DNA of 64,000 bases from Aquitalea sp. LB_tupeE (GCF_013391415.1 NZ_JACAXB010000016.1:62001-126000), one strand, 5' to 3'. Positions 28,112 through 36,522 are shown, counted from the first letter of the stretch. Translations and numbers: made by a program. Notes: generated by a model not told the origin, from the letters alone.

Positions 28112-29026
28112 ATGTCCGCTATCCCTTTCCGTCAGGATGCCACCCGTGGCGTCCTGTTTGCGTTTATTGCCTTCGTCATCTGGGGCCTGTTTCCGCTCTA
28201 CTGGAAACCGCTGCACCAGGTGCCGGCCTTGCAGATTCTCTGTCACCGCATTGTCTGGTCTGCCGTGTTTGTGGCGGGCATCCTTACCGTGCGCCATAAC
28301 TGGGCCTGGCTGGGCGAGGCCGTGCGGCAGCCGCAAAAGCTGGCCATTTTCGGCCTGTCTTCGCTGATGCTGTCGCTGAACTGGCTGATTTACATCTGGG
28401 CGGTGAATGCCGGTCACGTGGTGGAGGCCAGCCTGGGTTACTTCATCAACCCGCTGTTCAATGTGCTGCTGGGGCGCTTGTTCCTGGCCGAAAAGCTCAC
28501 GCCCATCCAGCGCACGGCGGTGGCACTGGCAGCAGCCGGTGTGGCCTGGATTACCTGGTGTACCGGTACGCTGCCACTGATTGCCCTGTCGCTGGCGGCC
28601 ACCTTCGGCCTGTACGGCCTGCTGCGCAAGAAAGCGCCGCTGGCCTCGCTGGAGGGACTGGCGCTGGAAACCTTCCTGATGGCACCGCTGGCCTTGCTGG
28701 CGTTGGGCTGGTTTCAATGGCAGGGGCAGGGCGCTTTCCTGCATCAGGCCCTGTCGCTGGATATGCTGCTGGTGGGTGCCGGGGTGGTGACGGCCATTCC
28801 GCTGCTGTTGTTTGCCGCCGGTGCAAGGCGGCTGAAGCTGGCCACGGTGGGGCTCATCCAGTACATCGGCCCCACCATTCAGCTGGCCTTGGGGGTGCTG
28901 TTGTTTGGTGAACCCTTCGATAGCGGCAAGCTGTTCGGTTTCAGCCTGATCTGGCTGGCCTTGCTGCTGTATTCGGCCGCCGGCCTGCTGCAAATGCGCG
29001 CCGACAAGCGGACCGCTGCGGCCTGA
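28112..29026 (+). CDS. rarD: RarD family DMT transporter
   Basis: 304 aa with about ten predicted membrane helices. The start region (TRGVLFAFIAFVIWGLFPLY, WKPLHQVPALQILCHRIVWS) is characteristic of RarD, a member of the EamA superfamily first linked to chloramphenicol sensitivity; the substrate is unknown. The ATG at 28112 fits the conserved N-terminus; only a weak GAGCG is present upstream. It is monocistronic. Confidence 0.9.
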   Translation: MSAIPFRQDATRGVLFAFIAFVIWGLFPLYWKPLHQVPALQILCHRIVWSAVFVAGILTVRHNWAWLGEAVRQPQKLAIFGLSSLMLSLNWLIYIWAVNAGHVVEASLGYFINPLFNVLLGRLFLAEKLTPIQRTAVALAAAGVAWITWCTGTLPLIALSLAATFGLYGLLRKKAPLASLEGLALETFLMAPLALLALGWFQWQGQGAFLHQALSLDMLLVGAGVVTAIPLLLFAAGARRLKLATVGLIQYIGPTIQLALGVLLFGEPFDSGKLFGFSLIWLALLLYSAAGLLQMRADKRTAAA

Positions 29027-29072
29027 TGGCCCCCTGAGTGCCAGCTGAGCAGCAATAGGACATCACCACGAC

Positions 29073-29105
29073 TTGGCACGTTAATGACTTTGGCATTAAA
29101 TGTGC
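29073..29105 (+). promoter_or_regulatory. Promoter with overlapping inverted repeat
   Basis: TTGGCA (29073-29078), 17-bp spacer, TTAAAT (29096-29101). The inverted repeat TTAATG / CATTAA (29081-29086, 29094-29099) spans the spacer and runs into outer GCAC / GTGC arms (29076-29079, 29102-29105). This looks like an operator on a promoter for the small ORF at 29168. Confidence 0.5.
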
Positions 29106-29167
29106 AAATCATGGCCTGACATCTTTTATTCCCAGTCAGGCCAGGTTTTTGCACAGGAAATGTCAGC

Positions 29168-29368
29168 ATGGTACGTATCTTTTCCCGGGTGAAGCACAGG
29201 CTGCAAGCCCGGTCCTCCTCCTTGCCCGAAGCGCTGTTGGCGCATGAATATGCCCGCCTGAGCCAGACCTCAGGCGAAGTGCCCTCAGCTGTGACGGTAC
29301 ATGCCGCTGCGGAAAACTGGCTGCAACGCTGCTGGCACAGCTGTAAACAGCGCATGCACCGTGAATAG
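29168..29368 (+). CDS. Small hypothetical ORF
   Basis: 66 aa, MVRIFSRVKHRLQARSSSLP..., not recognised, no membrane segment. Support for being real: AGGAAA 10 nt upstream, a promoter-like pair with an inverted repeat at 29073-29105, and GC-rich third codon positions like the neighbours. Against: no known family and a short length. An imperfect hairpin (29371-29397, no T-run) follows the stop. Confidence 0.45.
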   Translation: MVRIFSRVKHRLQARSSSLPEALLAHEYARLSQTSGEVPSAVTVHAAAENWLQRCWHSCKQRMHRE

Positions 29369-29533
29369 CCGTTGACCGGAAACGGCTTCCGGTCGACACT
29401 GCCAGCTGGCCTGAGCGGCGCGTCCATACCGCCTTGTCGGGCAGCAATGCCTTGATCCGGCAACCATTGCCATGGCATTGAATGCAGACACCGTGCCGGC
29501 CTCATCCGGCACCGACCATTACGGAGCGTGCGC

Positions 29534-30004
29534 ATGCCTCAGTCGCTGCCACTGGAATTTGATTGTGACCCGGCCCGGCTGGACCGTGACATGATTTACC
29601 ATTACCTGAGCCAGCAGTCCTACTGGGCCGCCGGGCTGCCGCGAGACATTTTCGAGCGTTCGCTGGCCGGCTCGCTGTGCTTTGGTGCGTATGTCGACGG
29701 CCAGCAGGTGGCCTTTGCCCGCATGATTACCGACCAGGCTACCTTTGCCTATCTGGCCGATGTGTTTGTGCTGCCGCTGTGGCGCGGGCAGGGCGTCAGC
29801 AAGGCCTTGATGGCTTTCATCATGGCGTATCCCGGCCTGCAAAACCTGCGGCGCATGATGCTGGCCACGGCGGATGCGCATGGCCTGTATGCCCAATATG
29901 GCTTTGGTGCACTGTCCAGCCCGGAGCGCATGATGGAAAAGCTGGATCAGCAGGTGTATCAGCGGCTGGCGGCCGCAACAGACTCGCGCGCGCAACAAGG
30001 ATAA
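29534..30004 (+). CDS. GNAT family N-acetyltransferase
   Basis: 156 aa. 'YLSQQSYWAAGLPRDIFERS' and 'AYLADVFVLPLWRGQGVSKA' place it in the GNAT group of about 140-160 residues; R-G-Q-G-V is the acetyl-CoA loop, and HGLYAQYGFGALSSPERMME closes the domain. The substrate is unknown. GGAG (29523-29526) lies 7 nt before the ATG at 29534. It starts a run of closely packed genes: the methyltransferase follows 4 bp after its stop. Confidence 0.88.
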   Translation: MPQSLPLEFDCDPARLDRDMIYHYLSQQSYWAAGLPRDIFERSLAGSLCFGAYVDGQQVAFARMITDQATFAYLADVFVLPLWRGQGVSKALMAFIMAYPGLQNLRRMMLATADAHGLYAQYGFGALSSPERMMEKLDQQVYQRLAAATDSRAQQG

Positions 30005-30008
30005 AAAC

Positions 30009-30938
30009 ATGGAACTGGCAACACAGTACTTGCAGGGCAAGGGTATCGAGCTGGGACGCGGCGCGCACAATCCGCTGGCGCCGGCCGACTGCATCAGCGT
30101 GGCCCCGTGTGATGGCGTGCGCTATGTGGATGAGCGCGACCTGGCCGACTACCGGGTGTATGCCGCAGAGCAACAACGCCATGGCCGCGGGGTGGATCAG
30201 GTGGATGTAGTAGCCGAAGCCACCGACCTGCCGTTTGCCAATGGCGAGCTGGACTACGTGGCCAGTTCGCATGTGCTGGAGCATCTGCCAGCCATTTTCA
30301 CCGCCTGGCTGGAGTGGTTGCGGGTGCTGCGCCCGGAGGGCATCAATTTCATGATCGTCCCCAAGCGTGACGCCCTGATTGAAGACAGTGTCAGGCCGAT
30401 AACCGGCCTGCAAGCGCATGTCGACGCCTTTGCGCAAGGGGTGACGCCACAATCGCTGCTGCCGGGGCTGCCTTGGCGCACGCATTACCACGTATTCACT
30501 CTGCAAGGCCTGTTTGAGGCGCTGAACTGGTTCAACCAGCAAGGCCTGGGTGGCTACTGGCTGCTGGAAGCACAGGAGGAAAGCGACAGCAATGTCGGCA
30601 ATGGCCACACCCTGGTGCTCAGCAAACAAACCACGCTGCCGCCGCTGGAACACAGCATCGGCCAGCTGGCCGCTGCCTTTCAGGGGGAACACTATCAGCA
30701 GGCTGCGCTGCTGGCGCGCCAGGCCTTGTCGCTGAATTTCCGCATTCATGAGGCCTGGTTCATCCTGGCCATTTCGCAGTTGCAGCTGGGCGATTCTCGC
30801 GCCGCGATCCAGTCGCTGACCCAGGCACTGGTGCTGCAACCCAAGCATGCCGAGTACCGCGATGTGTACCAGCAATTGCTGGGCCAGCCCTTCAGCTATC
30901 CGATGAGTCTGGTGGATTACCTGGCGCGCATGCTGTGA
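30009..30938 (+). CDS. SAM-dependent methyltransferase with C-terminal TPR-like region
   Basis: 309 aa. The first 190 residues are a class I methyltransferase of the Methyltransf_11 type: GKGIELGRGAHNPL (motif I region), 'DVVAEATDLPFANGELDYVA' (motif II) and 'SSHVLEHLPAIFTAWLEWLR'. Residues about 215-290 look like a TPR pair (HYQQAALLARQALSLNFRIH, LGDSRAAIQSLTQALVLQPK). Relatives often act in polysaccharide pathways, but no glycosyltransferase is nearby. AAGGAT precedes the start. Its TGA overlaps the GTG of the next gene, implying coupled translation. Confidence 0.85.
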   Translation: MELATQYLQGKGIELGRGAHNPLAPADCISVAPCDGVRYVDERDLADYRVYAAEQQRHGRGVDQVDVVAEATDLPFANGELDYVASSHVLEHLPAIFTAWLEWLRVLRPEGINFMIVPKRDALIEDSVRPITGLQAHVDAFAQGVTPQSLLPGLPWRTHYHVFTLQGLFEALNWFNQQGLGGYWLLEAQEESDSNVGNGHTLVLSKQTTLPPLEHSIGQLAAAFQGEHYQQAALLARQALSLNFRIHEAWFILAISQLQLGDSRAAIQSLTQALVLQPKHAEYRDVYQQLLGQPFSYPMSLVDYLARML

Positions 30939-31588
30939 CACGCAAACTGTTCTGGACCGACCCCTATCAGACCACGCTGAGCACCACCGTGCAGCAGGTG
31001 GATGGCCCGCAGGTATGGCTGCAAGACACCATTTTCTATGCCTTCAGTGGCGGGCAGGAAAGTGATGCCGGCACCATTGCCGGCTGGTCGGTCGAGCAGG
31101 CGGAAAAACAGGGGCGCGATATTGTCTACACCCTGCCGCCGGAGCATGACCTGACGGTTGGGGCAGAGGTGACGGTAGAAATAGACTGGTCGCGCCGCTA
31201 CCGGCTGATGCGCTTGCACTTTGCCGCCGAGCTGACGTTGGAAACCATTTACCGCGACTTTGCCGGGGTGGAGAAAATCGGCGCGCACATTGCCGCCGAC
31301 AAGGCGCGTATCGACTTTGCCCTGCCCGAACCCATCACCCCGCATTTGCCAGCCATTGCGGCCAAGGTGCAGGGCCTGATTGATGCCGACCGCGAGATTG
31401 TCAGCGCCTTCTCCGACACGGAAGCTGAACGGCGTTACTGGGAGGTGCCGGGCTATTGCCAGGTGCCCTGCGGTGGCACGCACCTGCGCCGCACCGGCGA
31501 GGTGGGCCGCATTGCGCTCAAGCGCAAGAACATCGGCAAGGGCAAGGAGCGGGTGGAAATCACCCTGCTGGAGGATGCGCCATGCTAG
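30935..31588 (+). CDS. Alanyl-tRNA editing protein, AlaX-like (GTG start)
   Basis: 217 aa, starting with GTG that overlaps the upstream stop in GTGA. The domain order is a short N-terminal barrel (YAFSGGQESDAGTIAGW) and a ThrRS/AlaRS SAD domain. The second zinc motif is intact as C179-x3-H183 (VPCGGTHLRRTGEVG), but the first, normally H-x3-H, reads H95-F-A-A-E99 (MRLHFAAELTLE). The family hydrolyses Ser-tRNAAla or Gly-tRNAAla; with Glu as a zinc ligand it may still do so. It overlaps the following GFA gene. Confidence 0.82.
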   Translation: MTRKLFWTDPYQTTLSTTVQQVDGPQVWLQDTIFYAFSGGQESDAGTIAGWSVEQAEKQGRDIVYTLPPEHDLTVGAEVTVEIDWSRRYRLMRLHFAAELTLETIYRDFAGVEKIGAHIAADKARIDFALPEPITPHLPAIAAKVQGLIDADREIVSAFSDTEAERRYWEVPGYCQVPCGGTHLRRTGEVGRIALKRKNIGKGKERVEITLLEDAPC

Positions 31589-31977
31589 GCAGCTGCCTGT
31601 GCGGGGCTGTGGCCTATGAGGTGGAGCAGCTGGATCTGCCCATCAGCCATTGTCACTGCCTGACTTGCCAGAAAGTCCATGCCGCTCCCCAAGTGCCAAC
31701 GGCCGGGGTATTGCGCCAGCACTTTCGCTGGCTGCGCGGGGTGGAACAGCTGGGCAGTTTTGCGTCCTCGCCTGGCAAGCTGCGCCATTTCTGCCGCCAG
31801 TGCGGCAGCCATCTGCTGGCCGAGCGCGCAGGCAGCCCCTATGTGATTCTGCGCGTGGCCACGCTGGACGAGGCACCCGCACAGCAGGCCAGCCAGCATA
31901 TCTGGACCAGCCATGACCGGCCCTGGCTGCAAGCCGACACTGCGCCGCACTGGCCGGAGTGGCCGCCGGACAGGTAA
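31582..31977 (+). CDS. GFA (Gfa-like/DUF636) family zinc protein
   Basis: 131 aa. The GFA fold is recognised by GSCLCGAVAYEV, HCHCLTCQKVHAA and FCRQCGSHLLAER, giving the two Cys-based zinc sites of the glutathione-dependent formaldehyde-activating family. Most members have unknown substrates. The ATG at 31582 overlaps the end of the AlaX-like gene (ATG and its stop TAG lie within 7 nt), so translation is probably coupled. Confidence 0.87.
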   Translation: MLGSCLCGAVAYEVEQLDLPISHCHCLTCQKVHAAPQVPTAGVLRQHFRWLRGVEQLGSFASSPGKLRHFCRQCGSHLLAERAGSPYVILRVATLDEAPAQQASQHIWTSHDRPWLQADTAPHWPEWPPDR

Positions 31978-32033
31978 GCTGGCGCTTTTCCCAACACCTA
32001 TCCGGCCCTGGGCCGGGGACTGACTGGACTGTC

Positions 32034-32921
32034 ATGTGGTATGACCTTGCCGCCGTAGGCGCGGCAACCTGCTGGGCCTGGGGCGCCATTCTGGGTGCCG
32101 GCCCGGCCATGCATTTTGGCCCCTTCACCTTTACCCGCCTGCGACTGAGCCTGATGACGCTGCTGCTGGGCGGCATCAGCCTGGCCATTGGTGGCTGGCA
32201 CAGCATGCAGTGGGCCAATGTGTTGCCCGCCTTGTTATCCGGCCTGACCGGTATTTTCCTGGGTGACACCCTGTATTTTTCTGCGATGAACCGGCTGGGG
32301 CCACGACGTTCCGGCCTGCTGTTTGCCACGCACTCGGTGTTTTCCGTGGTGCTGGGCATGTTGTTTCTGCAAGAAAAACTCAGTCTGGTCGGTTTCATCG
32401 GCAGTGTGATGGTGTTTGGCGGGGTGATGCTGGCGGTGGCGTTTGGCCGTGGCAAGCAGCAAAGCAAGGCCTGGGAGCACCCGGCGCAGTTCAAGATGGG
32501 CGTGGCACTGGGTATGGCGGCGGCTTTGTGTCAGGCGCTGGGCACTTTTTTTGCCAAACCGGCCATCGCCGGCGGGCTGGAGCCGGTTACCGCTTCGGCT
32601 ATCCGCATGGGTGTGGCTTGCCTTGCGCACAATGTGCTGTGGCTGGGTGGCTTGCCCTTGGCCAAAAGTCGTAACGCGTACACCCTGCGCATGCTGGGGC
32701 AGACGGCCCTGAATGGCCTGGTGGCGCTGGGCCTGGGCATGACCTTGATCATGCTGGCACTGCAACATGCCAATGTGGCCACGGTGGGCATGCTCTCCGC
32801 GCTCAGCCCGGTGTTGATCCTGCCCATGCTGTGGTGGGTGAACAAACAGCCACCGGCGCTGGTGGCCTGGCTGGGTGCCTTGCTCAGCTGTGCCGGTACC
32901 GCATTGCTGGTATTGCGCTGA
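32034..32921 (+). CDS. EamA family DMT transporter
   Basis: 295 aa with about ten membrane helices in two EamA repeats (first 'YDLAAVGAATCWAWGAILGA', second from about residue 155). 'ALSPVLILPMLWWVNKQPPA' is the typical second-half end. It probably exports a metabolite. The ATG at 32034 has no strong ribosome binding site; it follows the GFA gene by 56 bp. Confidence 0.87.
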   Translation: MWYDLAAVGAATCWAWGAILGAGPAMHFGPFTFTRLRLSLMTLLLGGISLAIGGWHSMQWANVLPALLSGLTGIFLGDTLYFSAMNRLGPRRSGLLFATHSVFSVVLGMLFLQEKLSLVGFIGSVMVFGGVMLAVAFGRGKQQSKAWEHPAQFKMGVALGMAAALCQALGTFFAKPAIAGGLEPVTASAIRMGVACLAHNVLWLGGLPLAKSRNAYTLRMLGQTALNGLVALGLGMTLIMLALQHANVATVGMLSALSPVLILPMLWWVNKQPPALVAWLGALLSCAGTALLVLR

Positions 32922-33050
32922 AATTTACCTGTTGGTGGATTCCTGACTGGGGCTACGGCGGGGTATCATGGCAGCGGCGGTTTTCTGGCCGCTCCCGTTT
33001 ACCGGTGGTGCTGACGACATGTCCGCGCCCGCAAGCATGATGGATCGCTG

Positions 33051-33635
33051 ATGCTCTCCCATATCCAGTCCAGCCTGACTGAAGCGCAAAGCGCACTGAA
33101 CAATCTGTTGGCCAATCCGCAGGCGCTGGCCAGCATCGAAGCCGCCGCCCAGCAACTGATTACCAGCCTGGCCGCCGGTGGCCGTATCTTTTCCTGCGGC
33201 AATGGCGGCTCCATGTGCGATGCCATGCACTTTGCCGAAGAGCTGACTGGCCGCTACCGCGGCAACCGGCGCGGCATGGCGGCCATTGCCATTTCCGACC
33301 CCAGCCACATGAGCTGCGTGGCCAATGACTTTGGCTACGAACACGTGTTTTCCCGCTATCTGGAAAGCCATGGCCGGGCTGGCGATGTGCTGATCGGTAT
33401 CAGCACCAGCGGCAACAGCCAGACCATCGTCAACGCCGCCACGGTGGCGCGTGATCTGGGCATGAAGGTGATCATCCTCACCGGGCGTGCCGCCACCCGG
33501 CTGGAACCGCTGGCCGACGTTTACGTCAACACCCCGGGCGGCCAGTACGCCGACCGCGTGCAAGAGCTGCACATCAAGGTGCTGCACATCCTGATCGAGC
33601 TGGTGGAACGGCATTTCTGCCCGGAAAACTACTGA
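33051..33635 (+). CDS. gmhA: D-sedoheptulose 7-phosphate isomerase GmhA
   Basis: 194 aa, single SIS domain. Block [20 protein letters not shown] and [20 protein letters not shown] bind the sugar phosphate, and the residues around '[20 protein letters not shown]' match E. coli GmhA closely. It converts sedoheptulose 7-phosphate to D-glycero-D-manno-heptose 7-phosphate, the first step to LPS inner-core heptose. The remaining hld/gmh genes are not in the window. It ends at a bidirectional terminator (33660-33684). Confidence 0.94.
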   Translation: MLSHIQSSLTEAQSALNNLLANPQALASIEAAAQQLITSLAAGGRIFSCGNGGSMCDAMHFAEELTGRYRGNRRGMAAIAISDPSHMSCVANDFGYEHVFSRYLESHGRAGDVLIGISTSGNSQTIVNAATVARDLGMKVIILTGRAATRLEPLADVYVNTPGGQYADRVQELHIKVLHILIELVERHFCPENY

Positions 33636-33659
33636 TCCCGGTTTGATGCAGCAAAAATG

Positions 33660-33684
33660 AAAACGGCCCTGACGGGCCGTTTTG
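33660..33684. terminator. Bidirectional terminator between gmhA and the inositol phosphatase gene
   Basis: AAAACGGCCC, TGAC loop, GGGCCGTTTT. It separates convergent genes. Confidence 0.88.
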
Positions 33685-33699
33685 TATTGAAGTCGCCTG

Positions 33700-34491
33700 T
33701 TACTGATTGGCCCGCACCCAGCGGTGCCACTGGCAGTACAGCTCGGGGTCGATGGCGGCAATCACCGAACGCTTCCACACCGTGTCGCTCCAGTAATCGT
33801 CGGTATTCAGGCTGGCCAGGCAGCCGCCTGCTTCTTCCACGATGACCGCCCCGGCGGCGTAGTCCCACAGGCGTTGGCCGCCATGCAGGTAGAGGTCGTA
33901 GCGGCCCGCCGCCAGAAAGCACCAGTCCAGCGTGCTGGAACCCATGCTGCGCTGGCTGCCGAACGGCGCCACGCTGCTCATGCGCGCTGCCAGCTTGCCC
34001 GAGCGCAGGTATTTCACCTCGACGGCGGCAATGGCATCGCCCATGCTGTTGCGGGTGGTTTTCAAGGGCAGGCGGCGGCCGTTGAGCCAGGCCCCGTGGC
34101 CGCGGCGGGCGTAGAACATTTCGTCCGACACCGGGTTGTAGATCACCCCCAGTTCGCTGACGCCGCGCACCACCAGCGCAACGGAAATGGCAAAGTAGGG
34201 CAGGCCGTTGACGAAGTTGGTAGTGCCGTCGATCGGGTCCACCACCCACAGGCCGTCGGGGTTGTCCTGCCACAGCGCATCCTGCTCTTCGCGCGTCATT
34301 TCTTCGCCCAGCACCGGGTGCGGCAACACCGCGGGCAGTAGTTCGCCCAGCGCCTGCTGGCAGGCCATGTCGGCTTCGGTGAACAAGGAGCCGTCGTCCT
34401 TGCGCGTTTTACCCACGCGCAAAAAGCGCGGCATCACCTCCTGGCGTGCCACGTCCCGGACAACCTGCATCACCTGTTCAACCACCTGCAT
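33700..34491 (-). CDS. Inositol monophosphatase family protein
   Basis: 263 aa. Metal-binding motifs are intact: GEEMTREEQ, WVVDPIDGTTNFVNGLPYFA and the late LWDYAAGAVIVEEAGG. Members act on inositol phosphate, fructose 1,6-bisphosphate, histidinol phosphate or 3'-phosphoadenosine 5'-phosphate, so the substrate is open. The ATG at 34491 begins MQVVEQVMQVV. It converges with gmhA and is transcribed away from rsmE. Confidence 0.9.
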   Translation of the reverse strand: MQVVEQVMQVVRDVARQEVMPRFLRVGKTRKDDGSLFTEADMACQQALGELLPAVLPHPVLGEEMTREEQDALWQDNPDGLWVVDPIDGTTNFVNGLPYFAISVALVVRGVSELGVIYNPVSDEMFYARRGHGAWLNGRRLPLKTTRNSMGDAIAAVEVKYLRSGKLAARMSSVAPFGSQRSMGSSTLDWCFLAAGRYDLYLHGGQRLWDYAAGAVIVEEAGGCLASLNTDDYWSDTVWKRSVIAAIDPELYCQWHRWVRANQ

Positions 34492-34758
34492 TATGTTCTC
34501 CTGGGCCCCGCGCCTGTTGGTCAGCCGGTGCGGGCAAGGTAGGGTAAGCTTGGCTCACTCTGGAAGAATAGTTGCAAATCCGGCATGTGAGGCCCCCCAT
34601 GCAACGCTGGGGGCCATCAGGAACGCGGACGCATCATGCGTCGTCAGGGCAGGGCTGGGCGGGAAAAGCTGTCAGAATAGCCACTTGCCAAAGACGAGTT
34701 GTTGCAACTGCAGCAAACAAAGCAAAATACCGTTATCACCACGGACTTTCAATACGCC

Positions 34759-35487
34759 ATGCCAAGGTTTTTTATCGAAACAGCCCTGGCGGCAGGTCAA
34801 ACCCTGTCGCTGCCCGATGCCGTTGTCCGTCACATCCAGGTGCTGCGCCTGAAGGAAGGCGACAGCCTGACTCTGTTTAACGGCCAGGGCGGGGAGTATC
34901 AGGCCAGCTTGCTGTCGCTGCAAAAGCGCGAGGCCAGCTGTGAAATCACCCGCTTTGACGACATCAGCCGCGAATCGCCCATCTGGCTGGGTCTGGCCCA
35001 GGCTATTTCCAGTGGCGACCGCATGGAATTCACCCTGCAAAAAGGGGTGGAAATGGGCGTGTCGCTGTTTCAGCCGATTGCGGCCGAGCGCTCGGTGGTG
35101 AAGCTGTCGGGCGACCGGGCCGACAAACGGGTGCAGCGTTGGCAGGAGATCGTGCAATCGGCCTGTGAGCAATGTGGCCGCAATACCTTGCCGCAGGTGC
35201 TGCCCATTCTCAGCCTGAATGAATGGCTGCAACAGCAACAGCAGGCGGATGCGCGGCTGATTCTGTCGCCCTTGGGGACACAAAAGCTGGCGGACATTGC
35301 CAGCGCCCCCAAGCGGGCCTGGCTGATGGCCGGGCCGGAAGGTGGCTATTCCGCCCGCGAGGAAAGTGCAGCGCTGGACGCTGGCTGGACGCCGCTGAAA
35401 CTGGGGCCGCGCATCCTGCGTACCGAAACCGCTGCACTGGCGGCTGTCGCGGCGGTGCAGGCGGTGTGGGGGGATTACTGTATCTGA
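34759..35487 (+). CDS. rsmE: 16S rRNA m3U1498 methyltransferase RsmE
   Basis: 242 aa. The N-terminal PUA-like part (MPRFFIETALAAGQTLSLPD, VRHIQVLRLKEGDSLTLFNG) and the C-terminal SPOUT knot (LMAGPEGGYSAREESA, KLGPRILRTETAALAAVAAV) are complete. It methylates N3 of U1498 in 16S rRNA. The frame opens at 34699, but the conserved N-terminus begins at 34759, where no strong binding site precedes the ATG. A long unexplained gap follows. Confidence 0.95.
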   Translation: MPRFFIETALAAGQTLSLPDAVVRHIQVLRLKEGDSLTLFNGQGGEYQASLLSLQKREASCEITRFDDISRESPIWLGLAQAISSGDRMEFTLQKGVEMGVSLFQPIAAERSVVKLSGDRADKRVQRWQEIVQSACEQCGRNTLPQVLPILSLNEWLQQQQQADARLILSPLGTQKLADIASAPKRAWLMAGPEGGYSAREESAALDAGWTPLKLGPRILRTETAALAAVAAVQAVWGDYCI

Positions 35488-35579
35488 CGGGTGTGTGGAT
35501 ATGTCTTGAGTTGCTGGTAGGGCAAAGTGTGGAGCCGCTACGCGGTGATGTTTAGATGGCGGGGCTGCCCGCCGAGCAG

Positions 35580-35609
35580 GCAGGGGAGCTGCCTCGCCAG
35601 CTCCCCTGC
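35580..35609. repeat. 12-bp perfect inverted repeat
   Basis: GCAGGGGAGCTG, 6-nt loop (CCTCGC), CAGCTCCCCTGC. It is not followed by a T-run, so it is not a standard terminator. It is located 93 bp after rsmE. Confidence 0.75.
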
Positions 35610-35901
35610 ACCCCTAGGCGACCCCGGGTTGCGCGAACCCCCGTCTGCTTCGGGCCGGGCAAGGCGCCGCCGAACTCGCCATTCGCTAGCGTCGAAGGGC
35701 TCAGACATGGCGGCGGCTTAAAACCTTGCCCAACCCGCCCCAGTCGGCGCGCACCACGGGGAGATGTGCTGCGTCGTCAGCGTGATGGCTTCCGGTTTTG
35801 CCACAGCCCCGCCATGAAAATCATCCCGCGCAGCGAACAAATGGTGGTTACAACTTGCGTATTGCTACTTCTGCCTAGCCTGGCAGGCAAGTGCAGCCAA
35901 C

Positions 35902-35924
35902 AAAAAGCCCGGCTAGGCCGGGCT
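35902..35924 (-). terminator. Terminator of the zinc-ribbon-like gene
   Basis: On the - strand AGCCCGGC, CTA loop, GCCGGGCT, TTTTTG, 29 bp past the stop at 35953. Confidence 0.8.
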
Positions 35925-35952
35925 GGTGTCAGGTATCCACATACCGGCCATC

Positions 35953-36522
35953 TCAAGCCGTGGTGGCGATTTCCTGCTGCCGGTAGATCAGCGCACCAGC
36001 CAGTAACAACTCGTGCTCGCTCAGGGAAAACTGACCGGGCGGTGCGGCGCGCTCGAACAGGAAGCGGCGGCCGTCGTATTCCACCCAGGCGCTGATGGTC
36101 TGGTCATGAAAGCGCCCAAGGACTTCATCGGAGCGGGTTACCGCATTGATATCCGCCAACACAATGCCCACCGGCAGCGGCGTTTCCTCTGCCACCTCCC
36201 AGTTTTCCCGCGCAGGCAGCTGCGGGCTGTTGCGGGTGGCCAGTTGCAGCCACAGGCGGTAAGCCCACAAGGGCAGCATGACGCGGTGTACCCGTTTGTC
36301 GTCGGTGATGACACAGGCAATGGGAAAGCGATGATGACACGCCGGGCAAGTGCCTTTGGCGGCCAGAAACAGCTTGTCCTGCTGCAGGCTGGCCAGCCCG
36401 GACATGTGTTCGCACCCTACCATGGCATGGCAATGCGGGCAGTGCTTGCCAAAGCGGCGCACCCGGTTGCCATTGGAAAAGGTGACGGGGAGATAACTGG
36501 AAATCGTGTTCTGTCTTGCCAT
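35953..36522 (-). CDS. Unrecognised protein with two CxxC pairs
   Basis: 189 aa, MARQNTISSYLPVTFSNGNR... It is not recognised. Two Cys pairs (HCPHCHAMVGCEHMSG at about residues 27-42 and TCPACHHRFPIAC near 58-70) suggest a zinc ribbon or zinc-binding N-terminal domain. The C-terminal half is alpha/beta-like with 'ITDDKRVHRVMLPLWAYRLW'. No signal peptide or membrane helix. It is on the - strand upstream of an unexplained region. The mutarotase gene lies upstream on the same strand after an 88-bp gap. Confidence 0.72.
   Translation of the reverse strand: MARQNTISSYLPVTFSNGNRVRRFGKHCPHCHAMVGCEHMSGLASLQQDKLFLAAKGTCPACHHRFPIACVITDDKRVHRVMLPLWAYRLWLQLATRNSPQLPARENWEVAEETPLPVGIVLADINAVTRSDEVLGRFHDQTISAWVEYDGRRFLFERAAPPGQFSLSEHELLLAGALIYRQQEIATTA

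Larger units (their letters stand above)
29027..29533. other. Intergenic region rarD to GNAT
   Basis: 507 bp with one candidate small ORF (29168-29368), its promoter-like repeat, and a hairpin at 29371-29397 (GTTGACCGGAA / TTCCGGTCGAC). Nothing else is recognised. Confidence 0.5.
35488..35952. other. 465-bp region with no recognised gene
   Basis: No ORF here has a believable start or codon pattern. It contains a perfect 12-bp inverted repeat GCAGGGGAGCTG / CAGCTCCCCTGC (35580-35591, 35598-35609), a second GC-rich palindromic stretch around 35666-35678 (GGCAAGGCGCCGCC), and the - strand terminator of the next gene. It reads like the remnant of a mobile or structured element; see findings. Confidence 0.5.

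Noticed and set aside
35556-36095. 179-codon open frame on the + strand
   Set aside because: No recognisable domain, Arg/Pro-rich shadow composition, and it overlaps the zinc-ribbon-like gene and its terminator.
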